From: Struthidea cinerea
Taxonomy: Eukaryota > Chordata > Aves > Passeriformes > Corcoracidae
Assembly: GCA_013397865.1 (NCBI GenBank)
Contig: VZTI01002747.1
Span: 62,001-126,000 of the forward strand
DNA: 64,000 nucleotides
Reading direction: 5' to 3'
The notes beneath the pieces were generated by a model. The model searched no databases and was not told the origin of the DNA. It worked only from the letters and a program-made list of their open reading frames with translations. Shown here one piece after another: positions 1 to 11,700 of this stretch (within the stretch, counting starts at the first letter, position 1; every line of letters begins with the position of its first letter). The position numbers and the translations under genes are program-made.

Positions 1-1013
1 ATAAATGGCTCCGCTTTCAGGAGGGCTTTGCAGCCAGGATTTTGATATCTGGGAAGAAATATGTGTACATAAAATGCCCTGAAGGGCACTATGCTGTGTA
101 GGACTTTGGACACACTGGCCTATCCTAAGGCAGTACATTCTGCCTGCTAATTCCCTTTCTCCTCTGCTCCTGTCTCCTACACACAGAATTGATATGGTGG
201 TGGATGTCAGTACAACTTTCATCTTGGACCCGACCTTGTTTTCCAATGCTTTAGAGACTCAATGGCGTGACAGAGTAAGGGCTACCAGGGCAGTGGCAAG
301 TGCCTTCACTGTGTCAGACACCCAGTTCCTTATGTGCCTGAAGATTTTTGTTTGAAGTTCTCCCTGTTGCTTCCTGTTCAACCATTTCTATTATGTAATT
401 TAAAAGAAAACATAACATGACATAAAAACTCAAATTGGGAGTGATAGATGTGAAATGTTACCTGAAAACCAGGAAATGAAATGGTCTTCTACAAAATCGA
501 CTTTATGGAAACAGTGCCTCTTGGTGTATAAAGAAATATGTTTTTAAGAACTTTGAAACATCAAACTTTTGCATCTTGTCAAACTACACAAAATCTGGGG
601 TTGGTTCAAAGCTCCATTTAGCTGCCACGTATTTTTCCCTTTTATTTCCTTTTCCATCATTTTTGATCACCAAGATTTGATGAATTGTTATCGCAAAAAC
701 ATAAGAACCGGCCACTTGAATCAACTTGCTTTTCTGTCAAGAATGTCTCAGCGGTAGCTTTCATGCCTTCTTTGAAAGATTTCTTTTCAAGTCAAATGGA
801 AAGCATCATTTTATAAAGAAGTACCTTACTGCTTTATAGCTCAATTTTCCAATGCTTCTGGAGAGAGACAGACTTAAGAGTTGAAGGCACTTGGCACCCT
901 GCAGAAGGCACTCGGCACAGCAGAGGACTGAATCATTAAATACAGTACTTTTTATAGTGCACACACACAAAATAATGGCTTCGGCCTCTGTTTTGTGCAT
1001 CTGTACAATGTTC

Positions 1014-1088
1014 AATTTCCATATTCAAAAATATGGAATATTTTTGGAAAATATGAATTTCAATATTCAAAAATATGATAATATTTTT
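1014..1088. repeat. Tandem duplication, 42-bp period, AT-rich
   Basis: Two copies of a unit beginning AATTTC and containing ATATTCAAAAATATG followed by AATATTTTT lie 42 bases apart, at about 1014-1045 and 1056-1088. The unit is partly self-complementary, because CCATATT and AATATGG flank a short spacer in the first copy. The copies differ by only a few bases. This is a local duplication with no coding content. Confidence 0.75.
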
Positions 1089-4000
1089 ACAAGTGCTGTA
1101 CTTATATTTTAATTGAGGGTTGATTTTGTCAACTTGCTTCTGTAAGTATTATAGAAGACCTACAATTGAGAAATATAATGTTAAATATGCCTGCATTAAG
1201 CAGTTTCACAAGAAGATGATTTATTCTTTTATCTATTGAGGAATGTATTTTAGGTAGAGTGAATATTGCTTATTTGTTTATGTGTTTTCTTATACATCTG
1301 TAAAGTTTTAAAAATTATTATAATCATTATTATTATTTTTATTATTGTTATTATATGGATCAGAGCAAGTAGCAAAGGAGAGCAGAAATGACATGCACTG
1401 AAGGCAGCTGCAATTCTGCCAAATAAGTAAAATAACGTGGCAAAATGAGGTGAAATTAAAGAGGGTGGGGAATGATGTGCAACCACATGGGAAAGTTACA
1501 TCAAGACCACCTGAGGGGCTAGGAATGAAAATTAGTGAAATGAGAGTTTCAAAGGCTAAGAGCAAAGAGATGTTTTCTCAGGAAAGCAATTGCAGAAACT
1601 CTGCTGGGTGCATTGCACAGTCTTAGGTAGAGCAAGAGATAATAGCAGAAGATAAACAGAGAGAAGCCAGAGCCCAGTTAGTAGTGGACCAGAAACCCTA
1701 AGCCACAGAAGCAGTGAGAACCTGGGGAGGGAGGGAAGGATGAAGGCCGAGAAACCCATGGAAAAACACAGGCAGTTTTCCAGCAATGCTCACCTGCTAC
1801 CAGAAAACCCACTCATGCTTTGATCAACTATTCAGGTACCCATAAGCATTTAGCCACACTTTTGCTTGCAGCCTTGTTTACATGCCAACTCATGTCACCC
1901 AGACATACGCAACATTGGTGCTACAGTACACTGGTACTTCTATTCTGTGATATGAAACCTAAATTTGTCAGCTTAGAACCCCAAATTCCAGTATTTTATT
2001 GCTATTGAACAGGAAGAGAAGAAAGACTGTCATAAGTGAGAATGTGGTCAGGGAGATCTGAAATGTGTGGAAGAGAAGACACAGAAAATAATGTACTGAA
2101 AGAAAAATAAATAAAAGAAACAAGTAGAATTAAAAACAAGAGAGTATAAAAGTGATTGAATAAACCAGTGAATTCAATTATGCTACCACAATACTACCAA
2201 AAAGACCACATGGATTCATGTACCAGATAAGCTACTTCAAATTCAGAATTTTTCTTTAATTGAAATTGTATGGTAGGTTTTTCTTTCCATTTTGTAACAA
2301 AAGGTAGACTGTTTGAACTGTATATAGGAGAGGTATGTAAAATGTATTCTGGGGGCCAAAATCTAAACATTTTAGTGGAAAATAGGATTTCAAAATAGAT
2401 TGGGAAATTACATACTTCAAAACCACTGCAGCTTCTCTGAATTTCCTCAAAACATTGTTTTTAAAATACCCTCAACTTAGTATAGTTTTGTTCATATTTC
2501 ATGCTTATGTTGTTTCAACTAGGTTGTATTTGCATTGTTTCTAATTTATTTTTCATTTTGCAGTAGTTAAAACTAGCTTCTATTCTGGACACAAGATTTT
2601 TTTAACATTATGCTTGTTTTACTTCCTTTTTGAAGGTGTCCCTTGTTTGATATCACGATATAATATACAGGAGAAGAAAATTAGGCAAGTGCTCAGGATC
2701 TTTATGAGTAGCAAAGCTTACATTATTTTAAAATTATTAAATAAAGTGAGATAGACAGGAAACTTAGGTTTCTCTTTTGTTATTTCTTTTCCTCAGTTTA
2801 CTGTTCCCTGGGGGAACATGTGAAGATATGACACAATGCTTGAGACAAACTGAATGTGGCTGAGAAGTGGAGATATTCACGAGAAAACAGAGCAAGACCA
2901 GCTGTTTTATTATGTCAAGTACAATAAGAGGATATGCTCAGATTCACCTTGCTTAGAGCAAGTGTGTGCAGATACGCCCCTGGGTGTGTCTGCAAGTGGT
3001 TGAATATGTCATACTTGGTAATATGTTTTGTGGAAACTGAGACATCCAGTCAAGAAGTCTACGGTGCAGAATCTCTATTACAGTGTTTCTTAGCTGCTGA
3101 CTGCCAAACAGACATTTTAAAAACTTTTTTTGTCTTTAATTACATCATGCATTGTTGTCATGAACTTTTAATGGGCTAGAAGCTGTAGAAAACAATTTCT
3201 TATTCAGTACATCCCATAAATATCAAAAGAGATTTCACAGCTGACATGATATAAAGGTCTTTAAATTTTTCCCATCCTAGGTATTTTAACATTTATTCAT
3301 ATAACATCAACTTAGAGGTGCAATCCTATATTATACAAAAGCACTAGGACCGCTTGGGATAACAAACACAAAATACAGTTGGAATAGACCTACTGAACAA
3401 CTGCCCTTTAAGTGAGCAAAAATCAGAAAGGAAAGTTTCCTTGCTTCAGCCATAATTCTTCATTCTCAGCTCTTTTTTGGGACTCTGTAAACACTGGAGA
3501 AAAACCTTGTGAAAATAATTTAGTCTTCTTTCACCCTTTGATTCTCATTTCTACTTTTATTGTGATTTAATTGAAGAATGAAGAATTCAGTGTAATAAAT
3601 TAAACAGAATACCATATTCAAACATATAACCTCTTCTTAAAACAAATGAGGTAATTCATCTGGTTTAATTTCTTCCATATAATTGATATTTTTGGCAATA
3701 TGATAAAATATATTAAACACTGAATTCAGTTGGATTGTGCTCCATTAGATGAGTGACTATAGCTCAATAATAATGTCAGAATAAGGACAAATATTGAAAA
3801 ATGATGAGCTTTTACTTTGCCAGTTTCATGAAGAAGTGAAATTTCATAGGACAAAGAATGTAGTTTGTGTTAGGCAAAATTGCCTTTTTTTTTGTATTTT
3901 CTGTTCAATATAGGGAGAAGAAACATTTGAATGTATTTTATGAGTCTTGCAGACTGATTTGAGTTAGAGTGCAATAAGAAAGAATGTCTCAATAATATTA

Positions 4001-4176
4001 TGTCCCACTGGCACATACATAGTGCCATAATCTCACCATATCTGCTACTGGTCAAAATCCTAATGGCACTAAAGTGAATTCTGTGTGCTTCTTAAAGAAT
4101 TGCTTTTAGCAGAAAAATTGCTGCTGTCTGTTGTCCTGTGTTTCCAAGTTCAGGAGCTCCATTTTGACAAATATAT

Positions 4177-4209
4177 GAACCTAGTCTTCTAGGTTTATAG
4201 ACTAGGTTC
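4177..4209. repeat. Perfect 11-bp inverted repeat (hairpin)
   Basis: GAACCTAGTCT at 4177-4187 is exactly mirrored by AGACTAGGTTC at 4199-4209, with an 11-base loop. The arms are perfect and the surrounding DNA is not otherwise repetitive. It could form a short stem-loop. The stem is too short for a microRNA precursor, and no function can be assigned from sequence. Confidence 0.8.
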
Positions 4210-4751
4210 TATAATGGAACACCATGGAGATAACAGGACTCTCAAAGCTGTAGCAATGGCCAGCAGGAAATGTCAGTGTGCTCACAGTATTGCTTTGCTT
4301 TTTCAGATCTTCATGATTTTCGGGAGTCACCTCACCTCTCAGAATCTTTACTCTGAAATACTAGGGTGAAAGTCTCTAAGAAATAGCTTTGCTGGTTTTT
4401 TTCTATTTCAGTTTTTTTTATCACAAATAACACTGAAGGATATTTTTCAAAACTATTCTTAGTGTTTCTTATTTCTGGAAAGAAAACTGAGAAAGCTGGA
4501 GTAATTTTGCACTTTTATCCAAAAAATGAAGTTTTTTCGTCAGTATTAGACATAGTCAAAAGTTTGATGATTTTTTCCCTGTGTACCCACAAAATTACCC
4601 ACACATAAAATATGGGTAAGTAAGAGAAAAAGCAACCCATACTTGAGGAAGTACCCTCACCACTTAAAGGCTCTTATGAACAATACATATTAATAAAGAC
4701 TACCCACATCGCTTCTACAAACAATACAGGGTTGGTACAGGGTTGGTTTTC

Positions 4752-4752
<1 letters not shown>

Positions 4753-4786
<34 letters not shown>
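4753..4786. repeat. Poly(T) homopolymer, about 34 bases
   Basis: An uninterrupted T run is followed by GGGG and then TTTTG units to about 4806. It could be the poly(A) tail of an old minus-strand retroposon, but no recognisable retroposon body lies beside it. Runs like this are prone to length error in assemblies. Confidence 0.8.
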
Positions 4787-4787
<1 letters not shown>

Positions 4788-6620
4788 GGGTTTTGTTTTG
4801 TTTTTTGAGTCATTTTTCTTTGGTTTTTTTTGCAGGTAAGCTGGTGATTCAGAAACTTGACAAGGAAAAGTGAATTCCAGATTAACTACCATGACAAAAC
4901 ACCAGGCTTCACTTGTCACCTCAACACGTGAATGCAAGTGCCTACACCTTCTTGTTTCAGTTCCATCATCCTAAATGCTTATTTCATTATTCTTTTCAAC
5001 TCAATAGATCAGAATAGCAAAGACTGAAATTTTTGAACGTTCCCCACCAGGCAGAGTTTATTCCTTCTGTTTACTGGTGTCAAGCAGGTTTCAGTCTCAT
5101 GCTGAGCAGATGCTTTACTAATGTTTTGCACAGTGGTTAATCAAATATTTATGTAGCACATGAAGGAAATATACTTACATTTCATGCAGATGATTGAATA
5201 AATTCTATACCATTTCCCCAGTGAAGAGTCTGGTCCAAACACTTTCAATTATTCATGTTCTAATTTGTAAATATTGCAAGGAGTTCTTATCTGGAAATGC
5301 CTGCTAGTCTTGTAGCTGAGGAGCAAAAATGAAAAAAATTCCTTCCAGGTATAGCAGATATATGATTAAAAATGATTCTGTTCTTTCAATATGCATGTTC
5401 AATGCCAGCTCCTGGCTAATTTAGAAATTAATGTTAATCCATAAACACATATAATTTTTTTACCTTCATTACAGCTGAAACATTCTGATACTTTGTACAC
5501 TTTTGTGGTTTGAAATGCATGGGTGGTTTAATCCTTAATAAAACGCAAAAGTCTTGGGAAAGTAGTATTGTAAATCAGTAATGTATGTAATACCTTCCCT
5601 CTGCTCTCTGAAATGGGGATAAAAGCATTTTGAGGAATTTGAAATTAACAGATACCCAAATCAAAGTCCTGATTTTGCAGAATCCTTGTTTAGGTAGTCC
5701 TTACTCATACAAATAGTTCATTTAAATCTTTTTGGATTAGGCAATAATGCATAATCTACATGTTTTTACTTTTCAGTTGGATTCTTTTGTTGTGACAGTC
5801 AGAATGCTTGATTCGATTCCTAGGTAATACATTAAACATTAATTGTAATTCTATACATAACTAAGATAGATGAGTACTTAATTCATAGACAATATTATGT
5901 ATATAAGCAAAAAAAAAAATATGTATAAGGAAGACATTATTGCTTCCTAAATCTGAGCTGGCATCAAGCTGGAAGGAACTTCAAACCTGAATGAGAAAGA
6001 AAAATTAATTCATCAAGGAGAAACACCAGGATTAACATACAGGTAGGGAGAATCAAGTCCAATATTGTAGAATGAGAATTATATATCTGGGCATCAAAAC
6101 TGTAAAAGCAGATCTGGAGATTAAAATGGATCCAAACTGATCATGACTGAATAACACTACAGTGTGGTAAACAGGCACAGAGGTGCTGTCAATGTGTCAA
6201 GCAGGCTTTCTGCTCGAGGCACTACTGACAGATAAGGCTTCAGTAAGAATACTTTCTATAGATTTTGGTGCTGTGCTCTAAGCAAGAAATGAGCCATTGA
6301 GAGAGCATGGAAAAGATGACAAGAAGTAACTCTGGTCTGACCTACAAGATAGACTGAAGAAATCGTAATTTAGAAAGAGGAGACTGGTGGTTCCAGTTTC
6401 AACTTGTGGAAAAGAGCTGTGTGGGAAAAGAGAAAATCCGGCTGTGAAAGTAAAGGGCTTCATCTGTAGAAAGTGAGATTTATAGCAGACATCGGGAAAA
6501 CTTCCTGGAATAGAACATGATAAGTACTAAGAAATGTGGAAACTGAAATTTTTAGGAACAACTTGAATAAACTCCTGTCAGAAATGGCTTATGGAGCACT
6601 GATCCTGCCTGTGTCTAGAA

Positions 6621-6644
6621 CTAACTAACTAACTAACTAACTAA
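6621..6644. repeat. Microsatellite (CTAA)6
   Basis: Six perfect copies of CTAA occur in a row. This is a simple tetranucleotide repeat that is likely to vary in length between individuals. Confidence 0.95.
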
Positions 6645-7429
6645 TGTCTTCCTGTTACTTTCTGTGGAAGTGGACATGTATTTAAACCACCCATTGGGAC
6701 TTTTGTATTTTTCACTTTGTACAGTGGCATATGCACAAACACCTCTGTCAGCACAGCTAGCAATAATGCATAATTAAAATCAAATCCTCTGGCCTTTGTA
6801 TATAACTGGTATTCATGACTTTTTCCTCTCTTCAGTTCCAGTCTCATATAATATACACAGTCCTCTGACACTATCCTTGACTTATGAACCCTCTTCAAGA
6901 AGTACAAGTGTTGTTATAATGAGCCTTGCATGCTGCTATTCAATTTCTGTAGAATTTCTGATTGACAGATGTAAAGATTTTTTTGAGTCAAAAATTTGAA
7001 AATAAAAGTTTTAGTAGAATATAGTTAATTTATAATGTTTGGGTTACCTTGGATTTTTCTGTTTAGCTGCTAGTGTTGTGTTTGATGAATTCTTGTGTTT
7101 GTGTGAAACAGAAGATCTCTCAGGCTCTCAGCCTCCATCACTGAGACACTTCTATCAGGAACAAATGCTGTTTGGATAGACTTTCCCATTTTGTCTCAGA
7201 TGTATAGAAAAAGCTTTTTAAAGGGTTAAGGGATCATATATGATTTGACCCATGTATGGAAGCCCAGCATGTATATAAGCAAAAAAATGTATGTTAGCAC
7301 GTCCATGATCTCTCTAACCAGCAATTCAGTATTTCTTCAAACAAATGTAAAATCTTCCTTGATTTATTCTGACCTTTTGACTGATTTTTTCCCAACCCTT
7401 TCAGTTGTATCTATTCAGGTCTTGGCACA

Positions 7430-7479
7430 CCCCTCTCCGTTCCCACCCCTCCCACCTTCCCCTTCCCCCTCCCCCACCC
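7430..7479 (-). repeat. C-rich tract with G-quadruplex potential on the minus strand
   Basis: The plus strand is almost purely pyrimidine here, with runs of three to five C separated by one to four bases (CCCACCCCTCCCACC, then CCCCTTCCCCCTCCCCCACCC). Read on the minus strand this gives more than four G-runs with short loops, which fits the usual four-stranded DNA motif. No CpG island or promoter-like context surrounds it, so any regulatory role is inference. Confidence 0.7.
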
Positions 7480-8182
7480 TGATGCTCTGATTGCTGCCAC
7501 ATTTCTGACTAAAGAGATCTGTTTTCCCAGTTTTGCCATCCAGGATGGGAAGAGTTTCTTCTTCCTCAGCTCTTCTGTCTCTTACCTCTATGACTGTGGA
7601 CTCAGAAATCCAGAACTCCTTTGTGGTTCCTCTGCTTCTGTCTTGAGCCTTGGGGCAACACTGAGCAGTACACTAGTCCCGCTCCACTTCTTCGCAGCAA
7701 ACGTCTTCCTCAGCAAACATATTTTCATTAAGTATAAATCTGGTATGAGGAATAGTTGTTATTTTCCAAAAAGGACCATTTTTACAGAATAAAAAGACCA
7801 GGATGGTGGTGCATGCAGCCCAGCAGGTAAGGAGAAGTTGTGCAGCACTTAACATGTTCATGGACAGCAGTTCATCACAACTTTGCAGTCTAAATTTAGT
7901 ATTAATGCAGCCTTTACCTCATTTCTTACTTTGCAATCAAAGTTACTGGATAATGCCAGTAACACGCAGAAGGACATCGGGAATGAAAATAAACTTATCT
8001 CTGATGTGACTTTTTTATAATTGTACAGTTCTGACCTTGCACGACTCCAGTGATCTTTCTGCAACAACGTCTCACATCTTTGCCAATTTCTCATCAGTCC
8101 AAGCCAAAGTTATTCAACTGAACCATATCAGTTTGGGCTTTGAACCCTTGGTCTCAAGCAGCTAAACCTCTGTGGAGAGGGT

Positions 8183-8237
8183 AAGGTTACACATAGAAGG
8201 GGTTAGGGGAAGGTTGCATAGAGAAGGGATTAGAGGA
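8183..8237. repeat. Tandem duplication, 27-bp period
   Basis: Two imperfect copies of a G/A-rich unit beginning AAGGTT and ending in GGTTAGGGG or GATTAGAGG lie at 8183-8209 and 8210-8237. It is a local duplication with no sign of coding function. Confidence 0.65.
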
Positions 8238-11136
8238 GGATTCTAGGCTCTTACATAGCAAAATAAGATCTATGAATTTGGAATCCTTTCAGCCTGGTTC
8301 AACTGGATTGAGTACCTCTCACAGGAGTGGACATGTGAAGCTGGAGCCTCACAATTTGGTTTTAAATTAACTCTGCAAATCTGTCAGAGGCCTAATTTAA
8401 ATTCTTTATCCCATACCCTTCCAACCTCTTTTGCCTCAAAGAATTAATGTGATAGGCCTCTATGAAAGCAATTTATTAATGATTGAAAAGTCTCTAGAGG
8501 CCAGAAATTGAAAGGCTGAAATTTTTATTTGTATAGAGAAGAACTCAAGGTAAATAATATACATTTCCAGAGACAACTGTACATTTACCATAAGATTTTA
8601 TTCAATTTGGAAAGGAAATGCCTGTCTTCTAAGTACATTAAAAATATAGTAGGGGAATATTAGGCTCTTGTTTTTGAGCTTTGAGGAATGTTTTTTCTTT
8701 TTGTCTGAAATGCAAAATATTTTTCAAATGTGGGTTTGAATGATGAAGAGGAGCAGAGACTTGTAATCTGTAGCACAATACACTTCTCATTCTCTGAATG
8801 TTGGCAAAGCATTGCTATTCTGTGTGTGTGTATGCAGGCACGTGCATAAATCAATTGCTCAGGTGAAAAGTTTACATTAGCAGCAGTTGTGCCGACTCAC
8901 ATGGTAAGGAGAATCAGAGGCTGACACCAAAAATGGCAAATATATTGCAGCATAAAAGGTCACTTCAAAAATTTCTGACAACCTGGAACATTAGAAGGTC
9001 AAAAATCAACAGCACATTGTCCTGTTTGGTTAGATTGTGCTACTACACTCTCTCTATGGACTCTTATTTTTTAAAATAATTGCATGCTCTTTTGAAATCA
9101 GCCAGCCATTCAAAGACCGTATTTCCCATTTTATTGAGAAATGAATGAAGTGTAGAAAACAGCTCATTTTATTCCAGCAGTCCTTTTAACATGCAAATAG
9201 TAGAGTATTGCAATGAACACACTTCTCTTTGTGCCATTAAAGATAATGTAAAAGCAATTGATAATTGCCCAGTTTAGACAATGCGTGCCTATATCTTGCC
9301 TATATTTTCCCCTATAATAACGAAAGATCTGATAAAACACATATTTTCTAACTTTCCCTATATTTCTTGCCTGTCTCTGGACCAGAAAGAGAATCTCTGC
9401 TGATTACTGATTTATCAAACTCCCTATCCTATAGTTTATAAATTTCAGCCACAAAAAGCTGTGAGGTTTTCTACTTGTCTTGTTTTGGAAAGCCTTAAAA
9501 TATTTTATGAGAAAAGGCACTGAAGAGTTAGACTGGGAAAAATCTTGTGGATCATCGCTGAAAGAGAAGAAGATACAAAATAAATTTTCCCAGTTCACCC
9601 CAACATTTTATAAACAAAAAACCTTCTTCCACAAAACCCAGAGATACCTAGAAAGTACACCAGCTGCTCTTGACAGCTCCTTAAAGTAAGGACATCTTGG
9701 AATCTATTTTCTTATCCTTATTTTACCAATCTCTCCTATTGCACAACATGCAGACCCTGCACCTCACAGAGACTTCTATAAATGCATTCTACTGTCTTCA
9801 CAAAGACACTGTGAGATCCGTGTTCAGAAGGGTGTCAATGTCAAAAGACCTACAAGTAATGATCTTGGACAAAGCTTAGAACAGGTTTTAGCAGCATCAT
9901 GACATTGAGCAGCACTTGGAATTATACTAGTGAAAAATACTGAAGGTTTTGACATGAGTTTAACTGTATTTCTTAATATTTGAAAATATATGAATCTGGA
10001 ATAGAGTTGTAAAAAAAATCAAGAATAAATAGAGGAATTATTTTCTGCAAAGGAACATGAATGGTACTTCAAACACTTGGAAGCAAGACATATTGAATTT
10101 ATGTGAATTTGTAAGCAGTTTTCCTTTGTAGAGTATCTCATTATAGCTCTGAATAGGTTTATATAGTTATCTTAAAGTAACCTGTATGTATAGTAACTGC
10201 AGCAACTGACAGATATTGTGAGTTATATTCTGGATACAGAGACTGAACATATTTCAGTGTATTTCATCACTTAATGCCATTTTTATTAGAGTCAAAGAGG
10301 AAATACTTGGCTTCGTTCTGATAAGCAAGACTGCTTAGAAAACAAAAACATAAAAGCGGTAAAACCAATGAAACCCAAAGACATTTCTTAGCTGGAGAAA
10401 CTCTGATGCAGTCATTGGGAGTCAGGAAAGATCAGCTCGATTCTCTGTGAAGTTTAAACTTAGTTCGACGGACAAGTTGCTAAACAAATGAAAAAGCAGG
10501 TACCGCCTCTGTGATTTACATATTTGAAGGAGGAGCAAGTGCAGAAAGTTCCTTTTGTTCCTGTTCCCCCTAGGGGTGGTGAAGGGGAGGCCCCTGGGGC
10601 CTGTCCCGGAGTGGGCCGAGCTCCCTGGCGCAGTGGCGTGGGGCCGAGCCACTGGGGAGAGCCATCCCAGCTCCCCAGGCAGCCTTGACCAGCCTTAAAC
10701 AACAGCACAGCCAGAACCGCATGGCGCGGCTTCTGGGGCTGGCCGGCCCCTTCCACACAGCCAGCGCGGCTCGCGTCGAACCGGGCAAAAACGTCATGCA
10801 GCCGACAACGAGAGACATGGCGAGTTTTCCCCAGCGTGGAGCCCGGACAAGAGACAAGAATAACTTCTTAGCTGCAACTTAACAGGCACCAGCTTTCTTC
10901 CAGGTCAGAGAGGGGAGGGGTGAGATCATGTGAGATGAAACCAACATGGCGGCACCAAGGTCAGTAAAGGAAGGGAAGGAGAGCAGACGCTCCCAGCACT
11001 GGAGCTGAAAATTCTCCTTGCAAGCCGTGGTGAAGACTGTCATACAGCAATTTTTTTTCCCTATAATTCATAAGATGAGGTACATGGCGGGATGTAGAAA
11101 TCCATGTGTACTTCATGAAAGATACTCATGCCAGAG

Positions 11137-11142
11137 TATATA
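11137..11142 (+). promoter_or_regulatory. Possible TATA box of the LTR
   Basis: TATATA lies inside the LTR and upstream of its AATAAA signal. The 430-base distance between them would make a long R region, so the actual promoter may lie elsewhere in the LTR. Confidence 0.3.
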
Positions 11143-11566
11143 GATGCGGTGAAAGACTTTTAGAGATTGAGAAGAGAGCCTTTACTTTCAGGCTGGAATA
11201 GCTCATCCTTAAAAGACTAAACCCCATGTTATTTATGACCCATGATGGCAGTGGGGAAAGACTGCAAGATTCATGGGAGGAATATTTTTTCACTGCAGCA
11301 GATTTCGGGCAGACTGTTGTTTGTGAAAGTTTAAAACCATGTTAAAGAAGTTTGCAGAGAACTATCTTCTGTGGGAGGAATCCCACGGCACAGTAGAAGA
11401 AACTCTTTTCCTTAAACATAAAGAAGGTCTCTTAAGAAATGAAACACTGACCAAATTCCATGTTTGTTTCCTTCGTGCGGGTTGGTGGAACAAGGGAGGT
11501 ACTGGAAAAGAAAAGTGTTCTGAAAGTTTGCTTTAATTTGTCATTATTCCTTTTAATTCTGTTAGT

Positions 11567-11572
11567 AATAAA
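11567..11572 (+). terminator. LTR polyadenylation signal AATAAA
   Basis: AATAAA lies about 130 bases before the LTR 3' end and is followed by a T-rich stretch, which is the expected place for the R/U5 cleavage signal. Confidence 0.5.
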
Positions 11573-11700
11573 TCTTTGTACTATAACTGTTTAAGCGTGG
11601 ACCTGTTTTGCCTTGAAGATTTTCCATTTTCCTGAATAATCCTCATTTCACCTTGTTTTATTCATGGTGCTTGATGCCTAACCAGTGTCAAACCACAACA

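Larger units (their letters stand above)
1..4752. other. Unique AT-rich non-coding DNA
   Basis: I see no gene, RNA gene or recognisable mobile element here. Open frames are short (under 90 codons), overlap on both strands and do not resemble proteins I know. An AT-rich simple stretch made of ATT/TTA units lies around 1309-1356. A splice-like stretch near 188-269 on the plus strand is dealt with among the rejected items. The local repeats at 1014-1088 and 4177-4209 are listed separately. Confidence 0.6.
4787..10447. other. Unique AT-rich non-coding DNA
   Basis: No gene or transposable element was recognised. Open frames on both strands are short and low in information. Small repeats at 6621-6644 and 8183-8237 and the C-rich tract at 7430-7479 are listed separately. 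Several minus-strand stretches have a good polypyrimidine tract and AG acceptor (just before 6427 and 9555, for example) but no convincing matching donor, so they are not called as exons. Confidence 0.55.
10448..11700 (+). mobile_element. Solo LTR of an avian endogenous retrovirus (long, CpG-rich family)
   Basis: The 3' end, TCAAACCACAACA, is the LTR terminus I associate with a large passerine ERV family whose other strand begins TGTTGTGGTTT. Moving 5' from it are a polyadenylation signal AATAAA at 11567-11572, the U5-like phrase ACCTGTTTTGCCTT after it, and a possible TATATA promoter at 11137-11142. Further upstream is a strikingly GC- and CpG-rich segment at about 10555-10850. CTCTG directly follows the element (11701-11705), and a matching CTCTG precedes TG at 10443-10447, giving a 1253-bp LTR. 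A second CTCTG-TG at 10507-10513 would fit almost as well, so the 5' boundary is uncertain. No gag, pol or env lies next to it. Antisense frames of 70-100 codons across the GC-rich part are artefacts of composition. The 3' half is confident; the start and the retrovirus class are not. Confidence 0.6.

Noticed and set aside
188..269. Plus-strand open stretch beginning IDMVVDVSTTFILDP with an acceptor-like CCTACACACAG before it and GTAAGG after it.
   Set aside because: The acceptor has only a moderate pyrimidine tract, the product matches no family I know, and there is no second exon in phase nearby. The window edge also removes context.
4753..4806. Poly(A) tail of a processed pseudogene on the minus strand.
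   Set aside because: No recognisable mRNA-derived body or target duplication lies next to it.
10460..10857. Overlapping 76-98 codon antisense frames rich in Pro, Gly and Arg.
   Set aside because: They lie in the GC-rich part of an LTR, where stop codons are rare in every frame.
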